Assembly (NCBI RefSeq): GCF_947503125.1
Contig: NZ_CANNCR010000009.1
Coordinates: 79,767 to 143,766 of the forward strand
DNA: 64,000 bases
DNA from: an uncultured Metabacillus sp.
GTDB taxonomy: Bacteria; Bacillota; Bacilli; Bacillales; Bacillaceae
Reading direction: 5' to 3'
In this document: positions 23,503 through 31,781 of the stretch, piece after piece
Layout: every line of letters starts with the position of its first letter
Position numbering within the stretch: the stretch's first letter is position 1
Position numbers and translations under genes: made by a program
Notes under the pieces: model-generated
Seen by the model: the letters and a program-made list of their open reading frames with translations, nothing else
Told to the model about the DNA's origin: nothing
Database searches by the model: none

Positions 23503-25001
23503 TGCAAGGAAATTTAACAGCTTTGATCATCACAAGTTTCATTGTTTTATCAGTTGTTTTAATTGGATTTATTGCTGGACGAAATAAAGCGAGTAGAAGC
23601 TCTGTGGAAGAGTGGTCTGTTGGCGGCAGACGATTTGGTCCATTGCTCGTTTGGCTCTTAGTAGGCGCTGATTTATATACGGCTTATACATTTTTAGGGT
23701 TAACTAGTACTGCCTATTCAGGCGGGAGTCTAGCATTTTTTGCGATTCCTTATACCATTATTGCTTTCTTTACTTCTTATTTCTATCTTCCAAAGCTATG
23801 GAAAGTTTCGAAAAATCGTAAGTTAACAACACTTGCTGATTATGCTAAGGAAAGATTTGATAGCAAGTTTTTATCTTTATTAATCGCAATCGTTGGTGTC
23901 TTAATGTTAATCCCTTATATTGATTTACAGTTAGCTGGGATTCAAGATACGCTAACAGTAGCTGGGACAGGGTTTATTAATGTTAAAGTCGTTGTTATTT
24001 TATCGTTTTTATTAGTAGCACTTTATACATTTTTTAGCGGTATTAAAGGGCCAACCTATACAGCTATAATAAAAGATATTTTAGTGTGGGTTATTATGTT
24101 ATTCATGGTTGCATCACTTCCAATCATCCATTTTGGAAGTTGGGGTTCAATGATGGATAAATTCGTGGCAGAATCTCCGCAGCTGCTAACCATCCCTGCT
24201 ACAGGACCAAAAAGTTTTCCATGGTTTATCACAGCATCATTAATTTCTGGATTGGCGTTATTTATGTGGGCTCATGCTGCAACTGGCGTATTTACTGCTA
24301 AAAGTGCTGACGCGCTTCGAAAAAATGCAATCTATCTGCCATTTTACAATATTGTGTTGATTCTTGTTATTTTCCTGGGTTTTGTTGCATTTCATATACT
24401 GCCAGAAGGAAGCGATCCGCGTTTCACATTATTAAATTTACTCCAAATGTCTTACGGCGGTGTGGTTCAAGGACTAGCATATTCTACAATTGCACTAGCT
24501 TCGCTTATTCCTTGCTCCATTATGGCAATTGGTGCTTCCAACCTGTTTGCGAACAATATTTACCGCGATTTTATTAATCCAAAGGTAAAACCAGCAAAAT
24601 TAACAATGATTACCCGTTCGATGGTATTTGTCGTTATTGGACTAGCGTTAATTTTTGGCATGCTCTTCCCGACAGCACTTGTATCGCTTCAGCTGCTTGG
24701 TGTTTCTGGAATGGTTCAAATTTTTCCGGCAATTGTCTTTAGTCTGTTTTGGAGAAAACAATCGAAAGAGGCTACAATATTAGGCTTAATTGTTGGACTA
24801 ATTGTTACCTTTACTGTATACTCAACTGGAAAATCCTTCGGTATTTATGAAGGTTTCTGGGGATTACTCGCAAATGTCATAACACTTGTGGTTCTAAATC
24901 CAATTTTTGTTAAAAAGACAATGAACAAAACGAATCCTGTCATCGATCAATTGTTTCCGAAACAACAAGTCTCACATATGAGCTCACGAAAAGGCGCTTA
25001 A
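23499..25001 (+). CDS. Sodium:solute symporter (YhjB-like)
   Basis: 500 residues, thirteen predicted membrane helices, SSS family. Family-typical segments are 'EWSVGGRRFGP', 'ADLYTAYTFLGL', and 'SLIPCSIMAIGASNLFANNIY'. Imports a small organic solute with Na+; the combination with a DUF3311 partner is seen in yhjCB of B. subtilis and in monocarboxylate-type permeases, but the substrate here is not known. The start is one of two adjacent ATGs, seven bases after AAGGGAG. Ends near a hairpin that is part of a repeated element. Confidence 0.88.
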   Translation: MMQGNLTALIITSFIVLSVVLIGFIAGRNKASRSSVEEWSVGGRRFGPLLVWLLVGADLYTAYTFLGLTSTAYSGGSLAFFAIPYTIIAFFTSYFYLPKLWKVSKNRKLTTLADYAKERFDSKFLSLLIAIVGVLMLIPYIDLQLAGIQDTLTVAGTGFINVKVVVILSFLLVALYTFFSGIKGPTYTAIIKDILVWVIMLFMVASLPIIHFGSWGSMMDKFVAESPQLLTIPATGPKSFPWFITASLISGLALFMWAHAATGVFTAKSADALRKNAIYLPFYNIVLILVIFLGFVAFHILPEGSDPRFTLLNLLQMSYGGVVQGLAYSTIALASLIPCSIMAIGASNLFANNIYRDFINPKVKPAKLTMITRSMVFVVIGLALIFGMLFPTALVSLQLLGVSGMVQIFPAIVFSLFWRKQSKEATILGLIVGLIVTFTVYSTGKSFGIYEGFWGLLANVITLVVLNPIFVKKTMNKTNPVIDQLFPKQQVSHMSSRKGA

Positions 25002-25068
25002 CATTGTGGCCATCTGACTAAAAAAGGCACCTCTAAAATTAATTTACTTATTTACAACAAAGTTTTTT

Positions 25069-25149
25069 AAGGCAATGGAATGTGATTAACCACATATTAC
25101 CCATTGCCTTTTAAAATGGTTTCTCTGAATTTTCGTGCCGTTTCTTGAA
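25069..25149 (+). repeat. Hairpin-bearing repeat element, copy 1 (also a possible terminator)
   Basis: AAGGCAATGG (25069-25078) and CCATTGCCTT (25101-25110) form a 10-bp stem followed by T. The stem's right arm and the next 45 bases (CCATTGCCTTTTAAAAT... to CTTG) recur as a diverged direct copy at 27578-27630. Together the copies enclose the flavoprotein-tetR operon. Confidence 0.6.
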
Positions 25150-25175
25150 AGGACTATTGCCAAAGGCTTTTATTT

Positions 25176-25775
25176 TTAAGAGGTTCTTACGATAAATCTC
25201 AATAATAAATCGACTTTCGGCATCTGATAATTTTCATCTTCCTGAATATTTAACGTCATTAGCCCGGAAAGAAGGGATAAATAGCATGATATCAGTTCGC
25301 TAGGATGATCATCTGCAAGTTCCCCTTTCTTCTGCCCTTCAATGAACAGGGGTTCCAATATGTCGATGTAAGTCTTCATTGTATTCTCCTCGACAAGCTT
25401 TTTGGCATCTTTGGGTACTTCATCTGACGTACGAGCGTGATGCATCAGCATGAAATGAAGTTGGGAGCCCTCATTAAGAATCTCAGCGGTTAAAGCCTTT
25501 ATTTTATCTAGTGGGGATCCAGGTAGGTGATAGATGCTCTTGATGCCGGCAATAGATTCATCTATTGCTTGCTGAACGAGTGTAGTAAAAAGTTCATCTT
25601 TGGAATGAAAATAGCGGTAGAGAAGCCCGGCGCTTATTCCAGCTTCACTAGCAATCATACTCATTTTTGTGCCAATAATTCCTCGTCGAGCAAAGACCTT
25701 AAGGGCTGCTTCCATAATTTGTTCTTTTCGTTCATCACGAATTTGCTGCAACTGTTCTTCGTTTAAAGGTGCAAT
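25176..25775 (-). CDS. TetR family transcriptional regulator, probable ATT start
   Basis: 199 residues if translation starts at ATT 25775. AGGAG lies nine bases before that ATT, and the first residues then read (M)APLNEEQLQQIRDERKEQI, a normal TetR N-terminus. The only conventional start, TTG 25751, has no ribosome binding site and trims it by eight codons. Helix-turn-helix: 'IMEAALKVFARRGIIGTKMSMIASEAGISAGLLYRYFHSK'-type segment (residues about 25-65). The remainder is a ligand-binding helical domain. Second gene of an operon with the flavoprotein 22 bases upstream; likely autorepressor through the operator at 27340-27362. Confidence 0.88.
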   Translation of the reverse strand: MAPLNEEQLQQIRDERKEQIMEAALKVFARRGIIGTKMSMIASEAGISAGLLYRYFHSKDELFTTLVQQAIDESIAGIKSIYHLPGSPLDKIKALTAEILNEGSQLHFMLMHHARTSDEVPKDAKKLVEENTMKTYIDILEPLFIEGQKKGELADDHPSELISCYLSLLSGLMTLNIQEDENYQMPKVDLLLRFIVRTS

Positions 25776-25797
25776 GATGTTTCACTCCTGATCATTT

Positions 25798-27300
25798 TCA
25801 TAATTTTTGTGCATTCAAATGTTCAAAGGCTGTTGAGGGAAAGGCTGGTATAATCTGAGACAATTGTTCCTCAAGTGTCTGACCGCATACATTTGAGAGT
25901 TCACAGAGCAATTCTTTGCTTTCGGAAGATCCCTCTTCAGAAGCAAGAATGGAAGAGATCATGTGCGAATTTACTATTCGATCTAGCGGCAAAAGTAAAG
26001 TATTCACCGCCCAATACAAACCATAACGTTCAAAATTACGTTTGGTAGTTGCATGTTTAATATACAATGCAAAGTATTTTTGAGCAAATTCAATCCCCTT
26101 CAGCTGTTTGCCTGCATATGAAACTCCTTGCCATGGTAGATTAGCAGCACAATTCAACCACCAGGCAGGTTCAACAATTTCATTCATTTTTTCGAGTATG
26201 TTTCGTTCAAAATAAGGTAAGGGATGATTTCGTTGTTCACGTAAGCAGGCTTCCAACATTTCTGCTTCTATTGCAGCCATTGTCATTCCCTGGCCAAAAA
26301 TCGGATCAAAATGGCAGAAAGCATCTCCTAATACCAACAATCCTGATGGCCATTGCTCCATTTCTTCAAAGTGATGCCGGAATAATTCAGTCATTCTATA
26401 ACCTCTGGGAACTGTAATTGGTTCAAGCTCTTGCAACACTTCAGCTATTAATGGATCGGCAAGCTTTGCAATCTCTTGTTCATACTCATCGACATTTGTG
26501 GTTGGATAATGCCCCCCAGGACGATAAAGGACTGTTTCAGCTATGTTATTCTCAATTGTGGAAAATACCCCGGTTAACGTCTTATTGGACGGATCTCCTG
26601 CAATTCGAATGACATCCCAGTTTACTGACAAATGGGAGGGGATCTTGTAATGGCGAGTGCTGTAACCAAGCGAGATTTTGAGAATATCAGGACTTGGTAC
26701 ATCAAATCCGAGATGCTGCAGCCATTTTGTCAATTTAGAGGAACGGCCGCTGGTATCAATGACGATGTCTGCACTTAGTGTATTCTGTTGACCTGGTTGT
26801 TCTCGTTCTCGTACATAAACACCTGTTACAACTGCTTGATCTGATGACATAAGCAAGCCAATTACGTCAACCTTTGTAAGAAACTTAATATTGGAAATCC
26901 CTTTCACGCGCTGACGGCATACCCACTCAAGCAGCGCTCTGCTGAATGTTGCATCATTTTCTGTATTGGGCATGACTAGGGAGCCATAATGATTGGTCTG
27001 GTGAATCATTTTATTCTGTGTGGATGGGGCGCCGCAAGACAGTAATTCATCATTAAATCCAGGGAAGAGCTGTTCCATGATCATTTTACCTCTAGGTGTA
27101 AATCGATGCGGGTGAAATGCTTGAGGAGTACCTGCACGAATTTCCGGTTTCACAGGAAGATCATCTTTTTCGATGATAAGCACTTCTGAATAATAATCTG
27201 AAAGTACTCTTGCAGAGAGTAGTCCGGCCATTCCTCCACCAATCACAATTGCTTTTTCCCAATTGCCTTTTGTAACATTTACCTCTGTTTTGATCATCAT
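25798..27300 (-). CDS. FAD-dependent monooxygenase-like flavoprotein
   Basis: 500 residues from the ATG at 27300, which has GGGGG six bases upstream; an ATG 21 bases earlier lacks a site. N-terminal Rossmann dinucleotide motif 'VIGGGMAGLLSARVLS' with the acidic end 'IIEKDD', and the second FAD motif 'LVLGDAFCHFDPIFGQGM'. These place it among aromatic-hydroxylase/halogenase-like FAD monooxygenases. No membrane segment or signal peptide. Substrate unknown; TetR control suggests induction by a toxic or hydrophobic compound it modifies (inference). First gene of the operon with tetR. Confidence 0.82.
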   Translation of the reverse strand: MMIKTEVNVTKGNWEKAIVIGGGMAGLLSARVLSDYYSEVLIIEKDDLPVKPEIRAGTPQAFHPHRFTPRGKMIMEQLFPGFNDELLSCGAPSTQNKMIHQTNHYGSLVMPNTENDATFSRALLEWVCRQRVKGISNIKFLTKVDVIGLLMSSDQAVVTGVYVREREQPGQQNTLSADIVIDTSGRSSKLTKWLQHLGFDVPSPDILKISLGYSTRHYKIPSHLSVNWDVIRIAGDPSNKTLTGVFSTIENNIAETVLYRPGGHYPTTNVDEYEQEIAKLADPLIAEVLQELEPITVPRGYRMTELFRHHFEEMEQWPSGLLVLGDAFCHFDPIFGQGMTMAAIEAEMLEACLREQRNHPLPYFERNILEKMNEIVEPAWWLNCAANLPWQGVSYAGKQLKGIEFAQKYFALYIKHATTKRNFERYGLYWAVNTLLLPLDRIVNSHMISSILASEEGSSESKELLCELSNVCGQTLEEQLSQIIPAFPSTAFEHLNAQKL

Positions 27301-27339
27301 GATCGCCCCCAATATATTCATTTACAAAATTGCTCTTTT

Positions 27340-27362
27340 AATGAGTGAATGGTTCATTCATT
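27340..27362 (-). promoter_or_regulatory. TetR-type operator
   Basis: 23-bp near-perfect palindrome: AATGAGTGAA, spacer TGG, TTCATTCATT (one mismatch between half-sites). It covers the predicted transcription start of the flavoprotein-tetR operon, directly downstream of the -10. Confidence 0.8.
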
Positions 27363-27365
27363 AAG

Positions 27366-27394
27366 ATAATAAATTGAACTATAAAAAATGTCAA
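27366..27394 (-). promoter_or_regulatory. Sigma-A promoter of the flavoprotein-tetR operon
   Basis: Minus-strand -35 TTGACA (27394-27389) and -10 TATTAT (27371-27366) with a 17-base spacer. Confidence 0.8.
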
Positions 27395-27535
27395 CAAAAA
27401 ATTAGAAAGGCAGGCATGTTTGTCATTTTATACTGAATTGAACCTGTAAACTTTTTGTGTTTGGATCAAATATTATTTTATGCATTGTAGTATAGGTTTA
27501 AAAAACTCATCAGCACTCTAGACTGACAATTGCAG

Positions 27536-27635
27536 GGCAATGGATTAACGGTCGACCACAATTTGACAACATCGTATCCATTGCCTTTTAAAATTGCTTT
27601 TCCTAATTTCCTTGCTGTATCTTGCTGAAATCTTC
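27536..27635 (+). repeat. Hairpin-bearing repeat element, copy 2
   Basis: GGCAATGGA (27536-27544) and TCCATTGCC (27577-27585) are inverted; the right arm and following bases are a diverged copy of 25101-25149 (17 bases identical, then about two-thirds). In one minus-strand frame both copies read TARK..(E/K)(T/A)ILKGNG, hinting at a common coding ancestor. Confidence 0.55.
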
Positions 27636-27665
27636 AACACATTACCTGGTGTTGGGTTTTCTTTT
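27634..27665 (+). terminator. Plus-strand terminator-like hairpin
   Basis: CAACAC and GTGTTG enclose ATTACCTG, followed by GGTTTTCTTTTT. There is no plus-strand gene directly upstream that needs it; it may belong to the repeat element. Confidence 0.5.
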
Positions 27666-27688
27666 TCCACTATCAATATCTAAATGTG

Positions 27689-28546
27689 TCAACCAGAAAC
27701 AAAAGAGTTTTTTGGAGACACTCTATTCCACGCTTCTTCTAGAATTCTTTTAAAAACGAGTGCTTGTTCCCAACGATCTGAAATTTCTTTTGGAGTAAGA
27801 TTTGAATAGTGGGTAATAGAATAGTCTGGTGGGCCAAGTTCACATACAAGAGGCAGAACATCGCCTGGTTTTGCCTCTTTCAACCAATATGACATTCCTT
27901 TTTCCCACCACCCAACAAACCGATCTGTCATTGGATGTTTTCCCTCAGGACCAATATCAACCTGTATCTGCTGCCCATTAGAAACACGGGCATGAATAGA
28001 GGACGTCCTCTTTAATAATATATCCAAACACTCTTCTGCTTTCTCTGAATAGCAGCCTTCTCCAGCTAAAACATAATGGGAAAAATCAATGGTTAATCGT
28101 AAGTCATGAATTTCATTTACATAATGTACGGTCCGAATTAAGTCCTGGGTAATCCGGCCACGATGTGTTTCAACAAAATACTGGATATTTTCCTTTTTTG
28201 CTTCTGCAACAAGATCCTTTAACAGCTGAATTGCATCATCACCAATGGTGAAATCGTTCATTACTTGTGAGTTTATATACTGAACGCCAAATTCCTTTGC
28301 TTTTTTAATCAATGGTTGAAGATCTTCCTTTTTAGAAGGAAAGGAATGAATCCCGAAACTAAATTGGTATTCATCAAGGAGTCTCCTCCACTTTTCCGCC
28401 TCATGATCTTCAGGCAGAGAACCCATGATCCCAGTAAAGCCTGCTTCCGCTATCTTTTCAAATTTTTCTTCCATTGTCCATTCCCTAGTGCCGTTTCCTA
28501 AACCGATCATCGCCCACCATGATTGTTGGATATCTATTTTCAACAT
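27689..28546 (-). CDS. Xylose-isomerase-like TIM barrel protein (sugar phosphate isomerase/epimerase family)
   Basis: 285 residues. AP-endonuclease-2/xylose-isomerase-like TIM barrel: barrel strands with metal-ligand candidates at 'YFVETHRGR', 'LTIDFSHYVL', 'SIHARVSNG' and 'VCELGPPDYS'. No signal peptide, so cytosolic. AAAGGAG five bases before the ATG. Alone between repeat copy 2 and an empty region, on the minus strand. Substrate cannot be told from sequence; family members isomerise or epimerise sugars and inositols. Confidence 0.8.
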   Translation of the reverse strand: MLKIDIQQSWWAMIGLGNGTREWTMEEKFEKIAEAGFTGIMGSLPEDHEAEKWRRLLDEYQFSFGIHSFPSKKEDLQPLIKKAKEFGVQYINSQVMNDFTIGDDAIQLLKDLVAEAKKENIQYFVETHRGRITQDLIRTVHYVNEIHDLRLTIDFSHYVLAGEGCYSEKAEECLDILLKRTSSIHARVSNGQQIQVDIGPEGKHPMTDRFVGWWEKGMSYWLKEAKPGDVLPLVCELGPPDYSITHYSNLTPKEISDRWEQALVFKRILEEAWNRVSPKNSFVSG

Positions 28547-28903
28547 TCCAGCTCCTTTGCATTTACTTTTCTAATTTAACTGATGTATTTATGTAAACTA
28601 ACTTATAACACAATGCTTGCACCATTTTTGTGCTTTAAAACTCCTTATCTTCTAATGATTAATGGACTCATTACCTACAATTTGGACATCAATTTCTATA
28701 AAATATTGTAATAATCTTCTAGCCATTGTTACAGTAACAAAATGGCTAAAAACTATAACAATCCTGCTAATTAAATGATCAATTAATGCTAGTTATGAAA
28801 TACTAGAAGCTCCGGTGATAACTTAGACGATAACCAATATTGTAAATTGCTAATTTTTCTAATAAGCTAAAATAAACGTTGCATAGAAAGGGGCTTTTTA
28901 GAC
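28547..28903. other. Intergenic region with a strong palindrome
   Basis: About 360 AT-rich bases between divergent genes. It contains the palindrome AGCCATT-GTTAC-A-GTAAC-AA-AATGGCT at 28721-28747, a good candidate operator or hairpin. No coding potential was seen. Confidence 0.5.
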
Positions 28904-29164
28904 ATGGAGGAAAAGATTAAGGAGCTTACTCTGTTATTACTATATTTAACATCATGGAAAGAAAATGATCTTCCCGCAGAAATGAGGAGAAGCTGGAAAG
29001 GGTATCCATTTGAGGTCTTGAATGAACTTACAGAAAAGGATTTAATTCGAGGGAGTATCAGATCGAAATCCGTTTATTTAACTAAGGATGGGATTAAAGA
29101 GGCTGAAGCGTTACTAAGAAAATATCTAGGGAATGTGGAAAATAAGGAAGTGGACCTCGAGTGA
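28904..29164 (+). CDS. DUF6429 family protein
   Basis: 86 residues, soluble, resembling a winged-helix-type fold: 'LTLLLLYLTSWKE', 'RRSWKGYPFEVLNELTEKDLI' and 'SKSVYLTKDGIKEAEALL'. The pattern of helix, Trp-Lys-Gly-(Tyr), and 'KSVYLT..G' is that of DUF6429. RBS GAAAGGGG. Function unknown; possibly a small DNA- or protein-binding domain. About 90 bases upstream of the SWIM protein gene on the same strand and perhaps co-transcribed. Confidence 0.75.
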   Translation: MEEKIKELTLLLLYLTSWKENDLPAEMRRSWKGYPFEVLNELTEKDLIRGSIRSKSVYLTKDGIKEAEALLRKYLGNVENKEVDLE

Positions 29165-29255
29165 ATGATAAAGCTTTAGACAATCAAACCTTTTAGGAAA
29201 TGAAGCCAAATAGGATAGAAATGAACATTTATGTGGAATAGGCGAGGGATTGGAG

Positions 29256-30920
29256 ATGAACATTAATAATTTTGAAAACGATATAAACAAAACGATATTA
29301 GACAGAGGATACAGCTATTACATTGAAGGAAATGTCGTCGAAGCCTATGAAAAAGGCGAAAACGAGTATATTTTTCATATTGAAGGAAGCGATGACTACG
29401 AAGTGTTAGTTGAGATTAGTGATAATGGAGACATTTTATATTCCGAGTGCGATTGTCCCTATGATTTTGGACCTGTATGTAAACACGAAGTTGCTGCATA
29501 TTTTCAACTATTTGAAATGTTAAATCATGAAACTACTAATGACAATTTAACGAGCAAGCCCCGCAAGCAAACAACGATTCAAGAGGTTTTAAGTAATCTA
29601 TCGAAAGAAGAATTGATAAATATTATTATAAATGTCGCAAATCATGATGCTACGTTAGAAAACAGTCTCATCGTTAAGTATTCAAACGGAGACAGTCAAC
29701 AGGAGCTTGAGATATGTCGGGAGTTAATCAATGCGATTGTGAGAAAGTATACAGGTAGAGAAGGTTTTATTAAGTATCGAAATACGGGAGCTTTTGTAAG
29801 AGATCTGGATGATATTCTAGAAAAAGCAAGGGATACTGAAAATGTACTGCTAGCATTAGATATTGCATTGCTATTGCTTGAGGAAGCCATTGGTGCGTTT
29901 CAATATGCGGACGATTCCAGTGGAGATATAGGTTTTCTCGTCACGGAAACACTAGAATTAATAGAGGAAATTGCCACTAGCCAGAATGACCATCAAAGAG
30001 CAGAATTATTTGAGAAACTATTAGATCAGACCGATAACGAGGTTTTTGATGGCTGGCTCGATTACAAGATTGATTTACTAAAAATTTGTTGTGAATTTGC
30101 AGATGAGGAAATACTTAGGAAGCAGCTAAGAATGAAAATCGAGTCCATGCTTGATAAAAAATCAAGCGACAGGTACATGCACTATAGTAATGAAAGGTTG
30201 CTCCAGCTATTGTTTCAGCTAATTGAGCAATATGGTACACAAGAAGAAGCGGAACAATTTATTAAAGAGCATCTTCAGTTTTCATCCTTCAGAGAGCAAT
30301 TACTGAATAAATATCTTCAAGGGAAAAACTACCATAAAGTTATCGAAGTGGCTAAAGAAGGAGAAGCGCAGGATCAACAATACCCAGGATTAATATCTAA
30401 GTGGAAAAAATATCGGTATCTAGCATATAAATTTCTTTCATTAAAAGAAGAACAGCAAACATTAGCCAAGGAACTTTTGCTTGCTGGTGATTTTGAGTAT
30501 TACCAAGACTTAAAAGAATTAGCTTCGGAAAATCAAGGTGAATTCTATTCAAACTTAAAACAAGAACTGAAGACTATAAAACGATGGAATGCTAATCGTA
30601 TATTCCTTAAAATGATAGAGCGAGAAAATGATCTTGAAGAAATCTTGGAATTTGTCAGAGATAATCCTAGATATATTGAAGATTACGCTGAGAAGCTAGT
30701 TAAACAATTTAAAGAAGAAGTCATCGAAATTTATAAAGAATTTATAGAATCTGTAGCAAGAACTTCATCCAATCGAAGAGATTATCAAGGGCTATGTCAC
30801 AAAATTAAGAGATATAAAAAGATTGCAGGTAAACCAAAACAAATGGAATTAATCAACGAACTAATGGGCTTATATAGAAAAAGACCGGCCTTTATAGACG
30901 AATTAGGAAAAATTAAATAA
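29256..30920 (+). CDS. SWIM zinc-finger protein
   Basis: 554 residues from the ATG at 29256 (GAGGG seven bases upstream). N-terminal SWIM zinc finger CxCx7CxH: Cys65, Cys67, Cys75 and His77 in 'ECDCPYDFGPVCKHEV'. The rest (about 110-554) is a long all-helical region of TPR/HEAT-like character. SWIM fingers bind DNA or proteins; in Bacillus such stand-alone proteins are often annotated only as SWIM proteins and their role is open. Followed by a strong terminator. Confidence 0.85.
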   Translation: MNINNFENDINKTILDRGYSYYIEGNVVEAYEKGENEYIFHIEGSDDYEVLVEISDNGDILYSECDCPYDFGPVCKHEVAAYFQLFEMLNHETTNDNLTSKPRKQTTIQEVLSNLSKEELINIIINVANHDATLENSLIVKYSNGDSQQELEICRELINAIVRKYTGREGFIKYRNTGAFVRDLDDILEKARDTENVLLALDIALLLLEEAIGAFQYADDSSGDIGFLVTETLELIEEIATSQNDHQRAELFEKLLDQTDNEVFDGWLDYKIDLLKICCEFADEEILRKQLRMKIESMLDKKSSDRYMHYSNERLLQLLFQLIEQYGTQEEAEQFIKEHLQFSSFREQLLNKYLQGKNYHKVIEVAKEGEAQDQQYPGLISKWKKYRYLAYKFLSLKEEQQTLAKELLLAGDFEYYQDLKELASENQGEFYSNLKQELKTIKRWNANRIFLKMIERENDLEEILEFVRDNPRYIEDYAEKLVKQFKEEVIEIYKEFIESVARTSSNRRDYQGLCHKIKRYKKIAGKPKQMELINELMGLYRKRPAFIDELGKIK

Positions 30921-31012
30921 CTCGGAAGGACTCCTTACAATTAGGACGGCTTATTGTTAAAAATTCATTGGATTGATACAGCTTTGTTCATCTTATTTAA
31001 CTTTTAAAAAAT

Positions 31013-31042
31013 AAAAAGAGCGTAATCATTACGCTCTTTTTT
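31013..31042 (+). terminator. Terminator after the SWIM gene
   Basis: 13-bp perfect stem AAAAAGAGCGTAA (31013-31025) / complement (31029-31041) with loop TCA and terminal T. Confidence 0.9.
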
Positions 31043-31168
31043 GATGATAAAAGATTGTGATAAAACTGCTTTTTCATTCGTTAAAAAGAATATTTTGCAT
31101 ATCTTTTGGTAATGTTACTTAATATGTGCTAATATATTATTATGTAACCTATCCTGGGAGGAAAGCAT

Positions 31169-31732
31169 ATGGAGTATGTTAATCCTATTAGAGATATTGA
31201 GAGTATAAATGCAATAAAGAACATATTAAGGAAACAATCGCAAAGGGATTTATTGCTTTTTGTCTTTGGGATCAATACAGGAATTAGGGTAAGTGATTTA
31301 CTTTCTTTAAAGGTTATCGATGTATGGGATGGGGAGCAAATTAAGGAATTTTTATATTTAAAAGATGAGAAAAGTGGCCATACACGGGCGCATTATATTA
31401 ATCATTCCATTCGAATGGAGTTAGAAAAATATTTAAGCAGCCGAGAGTTTAATGAAAATGATTATTTGTTTAAGTCGAAAAAGAATAACCAGCCGATTAC
31501 TCGTCAGCAGGCTTATCGGATTATCCATAAAGCAGCGGAAGAGGTTGGGATAAAAGAGAAAATTGGAATGCACACACTTAGAAAAACATTTGGATATCAT
31601 GCCTATCGGAAGGGGATCGCTATTTCAATTATAATGGACATTTATCATCATCAGTCCCCCTCTGAAACACTGCGCTATATCGGGATAAATAAACAAGATC
31701 AAGATATGATTAGAGTCGATATTAATTTGTAA
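31169..31732 (+). CDS. Armless tyrosine recombinase (phage-integrase catalytic domain)
   Basis: 187 residues containing only the catalytic domain. The full active-site set is visible: Arg40 (NTGIRVSD), Lys in the beta-hairpin 'KDEKSGH', His134 and Arg137 (MHTLRKTFG), His160 (YHHQSPSETL) and the nucleophile Tyr169 (LRYIGI). The N-terminal core-binding domain of XerC/D or phage integrases is missing, as in small YoeC-like proteins. No attachment site, excisionase or phage genes adjoin it. GGGAGG before ATG. Catalytically plausible; host function unknown. Confidence 0.85.
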   Translation: MEYVNPIRDIESINAIKNILRKQSQRDLLLFVFGINTGIRVSDLLSLKVIDVWDGEQIKEFLYLKDEKSGHTRAHYINHSIRMELEKYLSSREFNENDYLFKSKKNNQPITRQQAYRIIHKAAEEVGIKEKIGMHTLRKTFGYHAYRKGIAISIIMDIYHHQSPSETLRYIGINKQDQDMIRVDINL

Positions 31733-31748
31733 ACAAGTTGGAACTAAA

Positions 31749-31774
31749 TAAAAAGCCTCCACCAATGGTGGAGG
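31749..31774 (-). terminator. Terminator of the Usp gene
   Basis: CCTCCACC (31756-31763) and GGTGGAGG (31767-31774) around three bases; on the minus strand followed by CTTTTTATTT. Confidence 0.85.
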
Positions 31775-31781
31775 GAGAAAT

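Noticed and set aside
31169..31732. Prophage or integrative element boundary
   Set aside because: Only a recombinase-like gene is present; no phage structural genes, tRNA target or direct att repeats were seen nearby.
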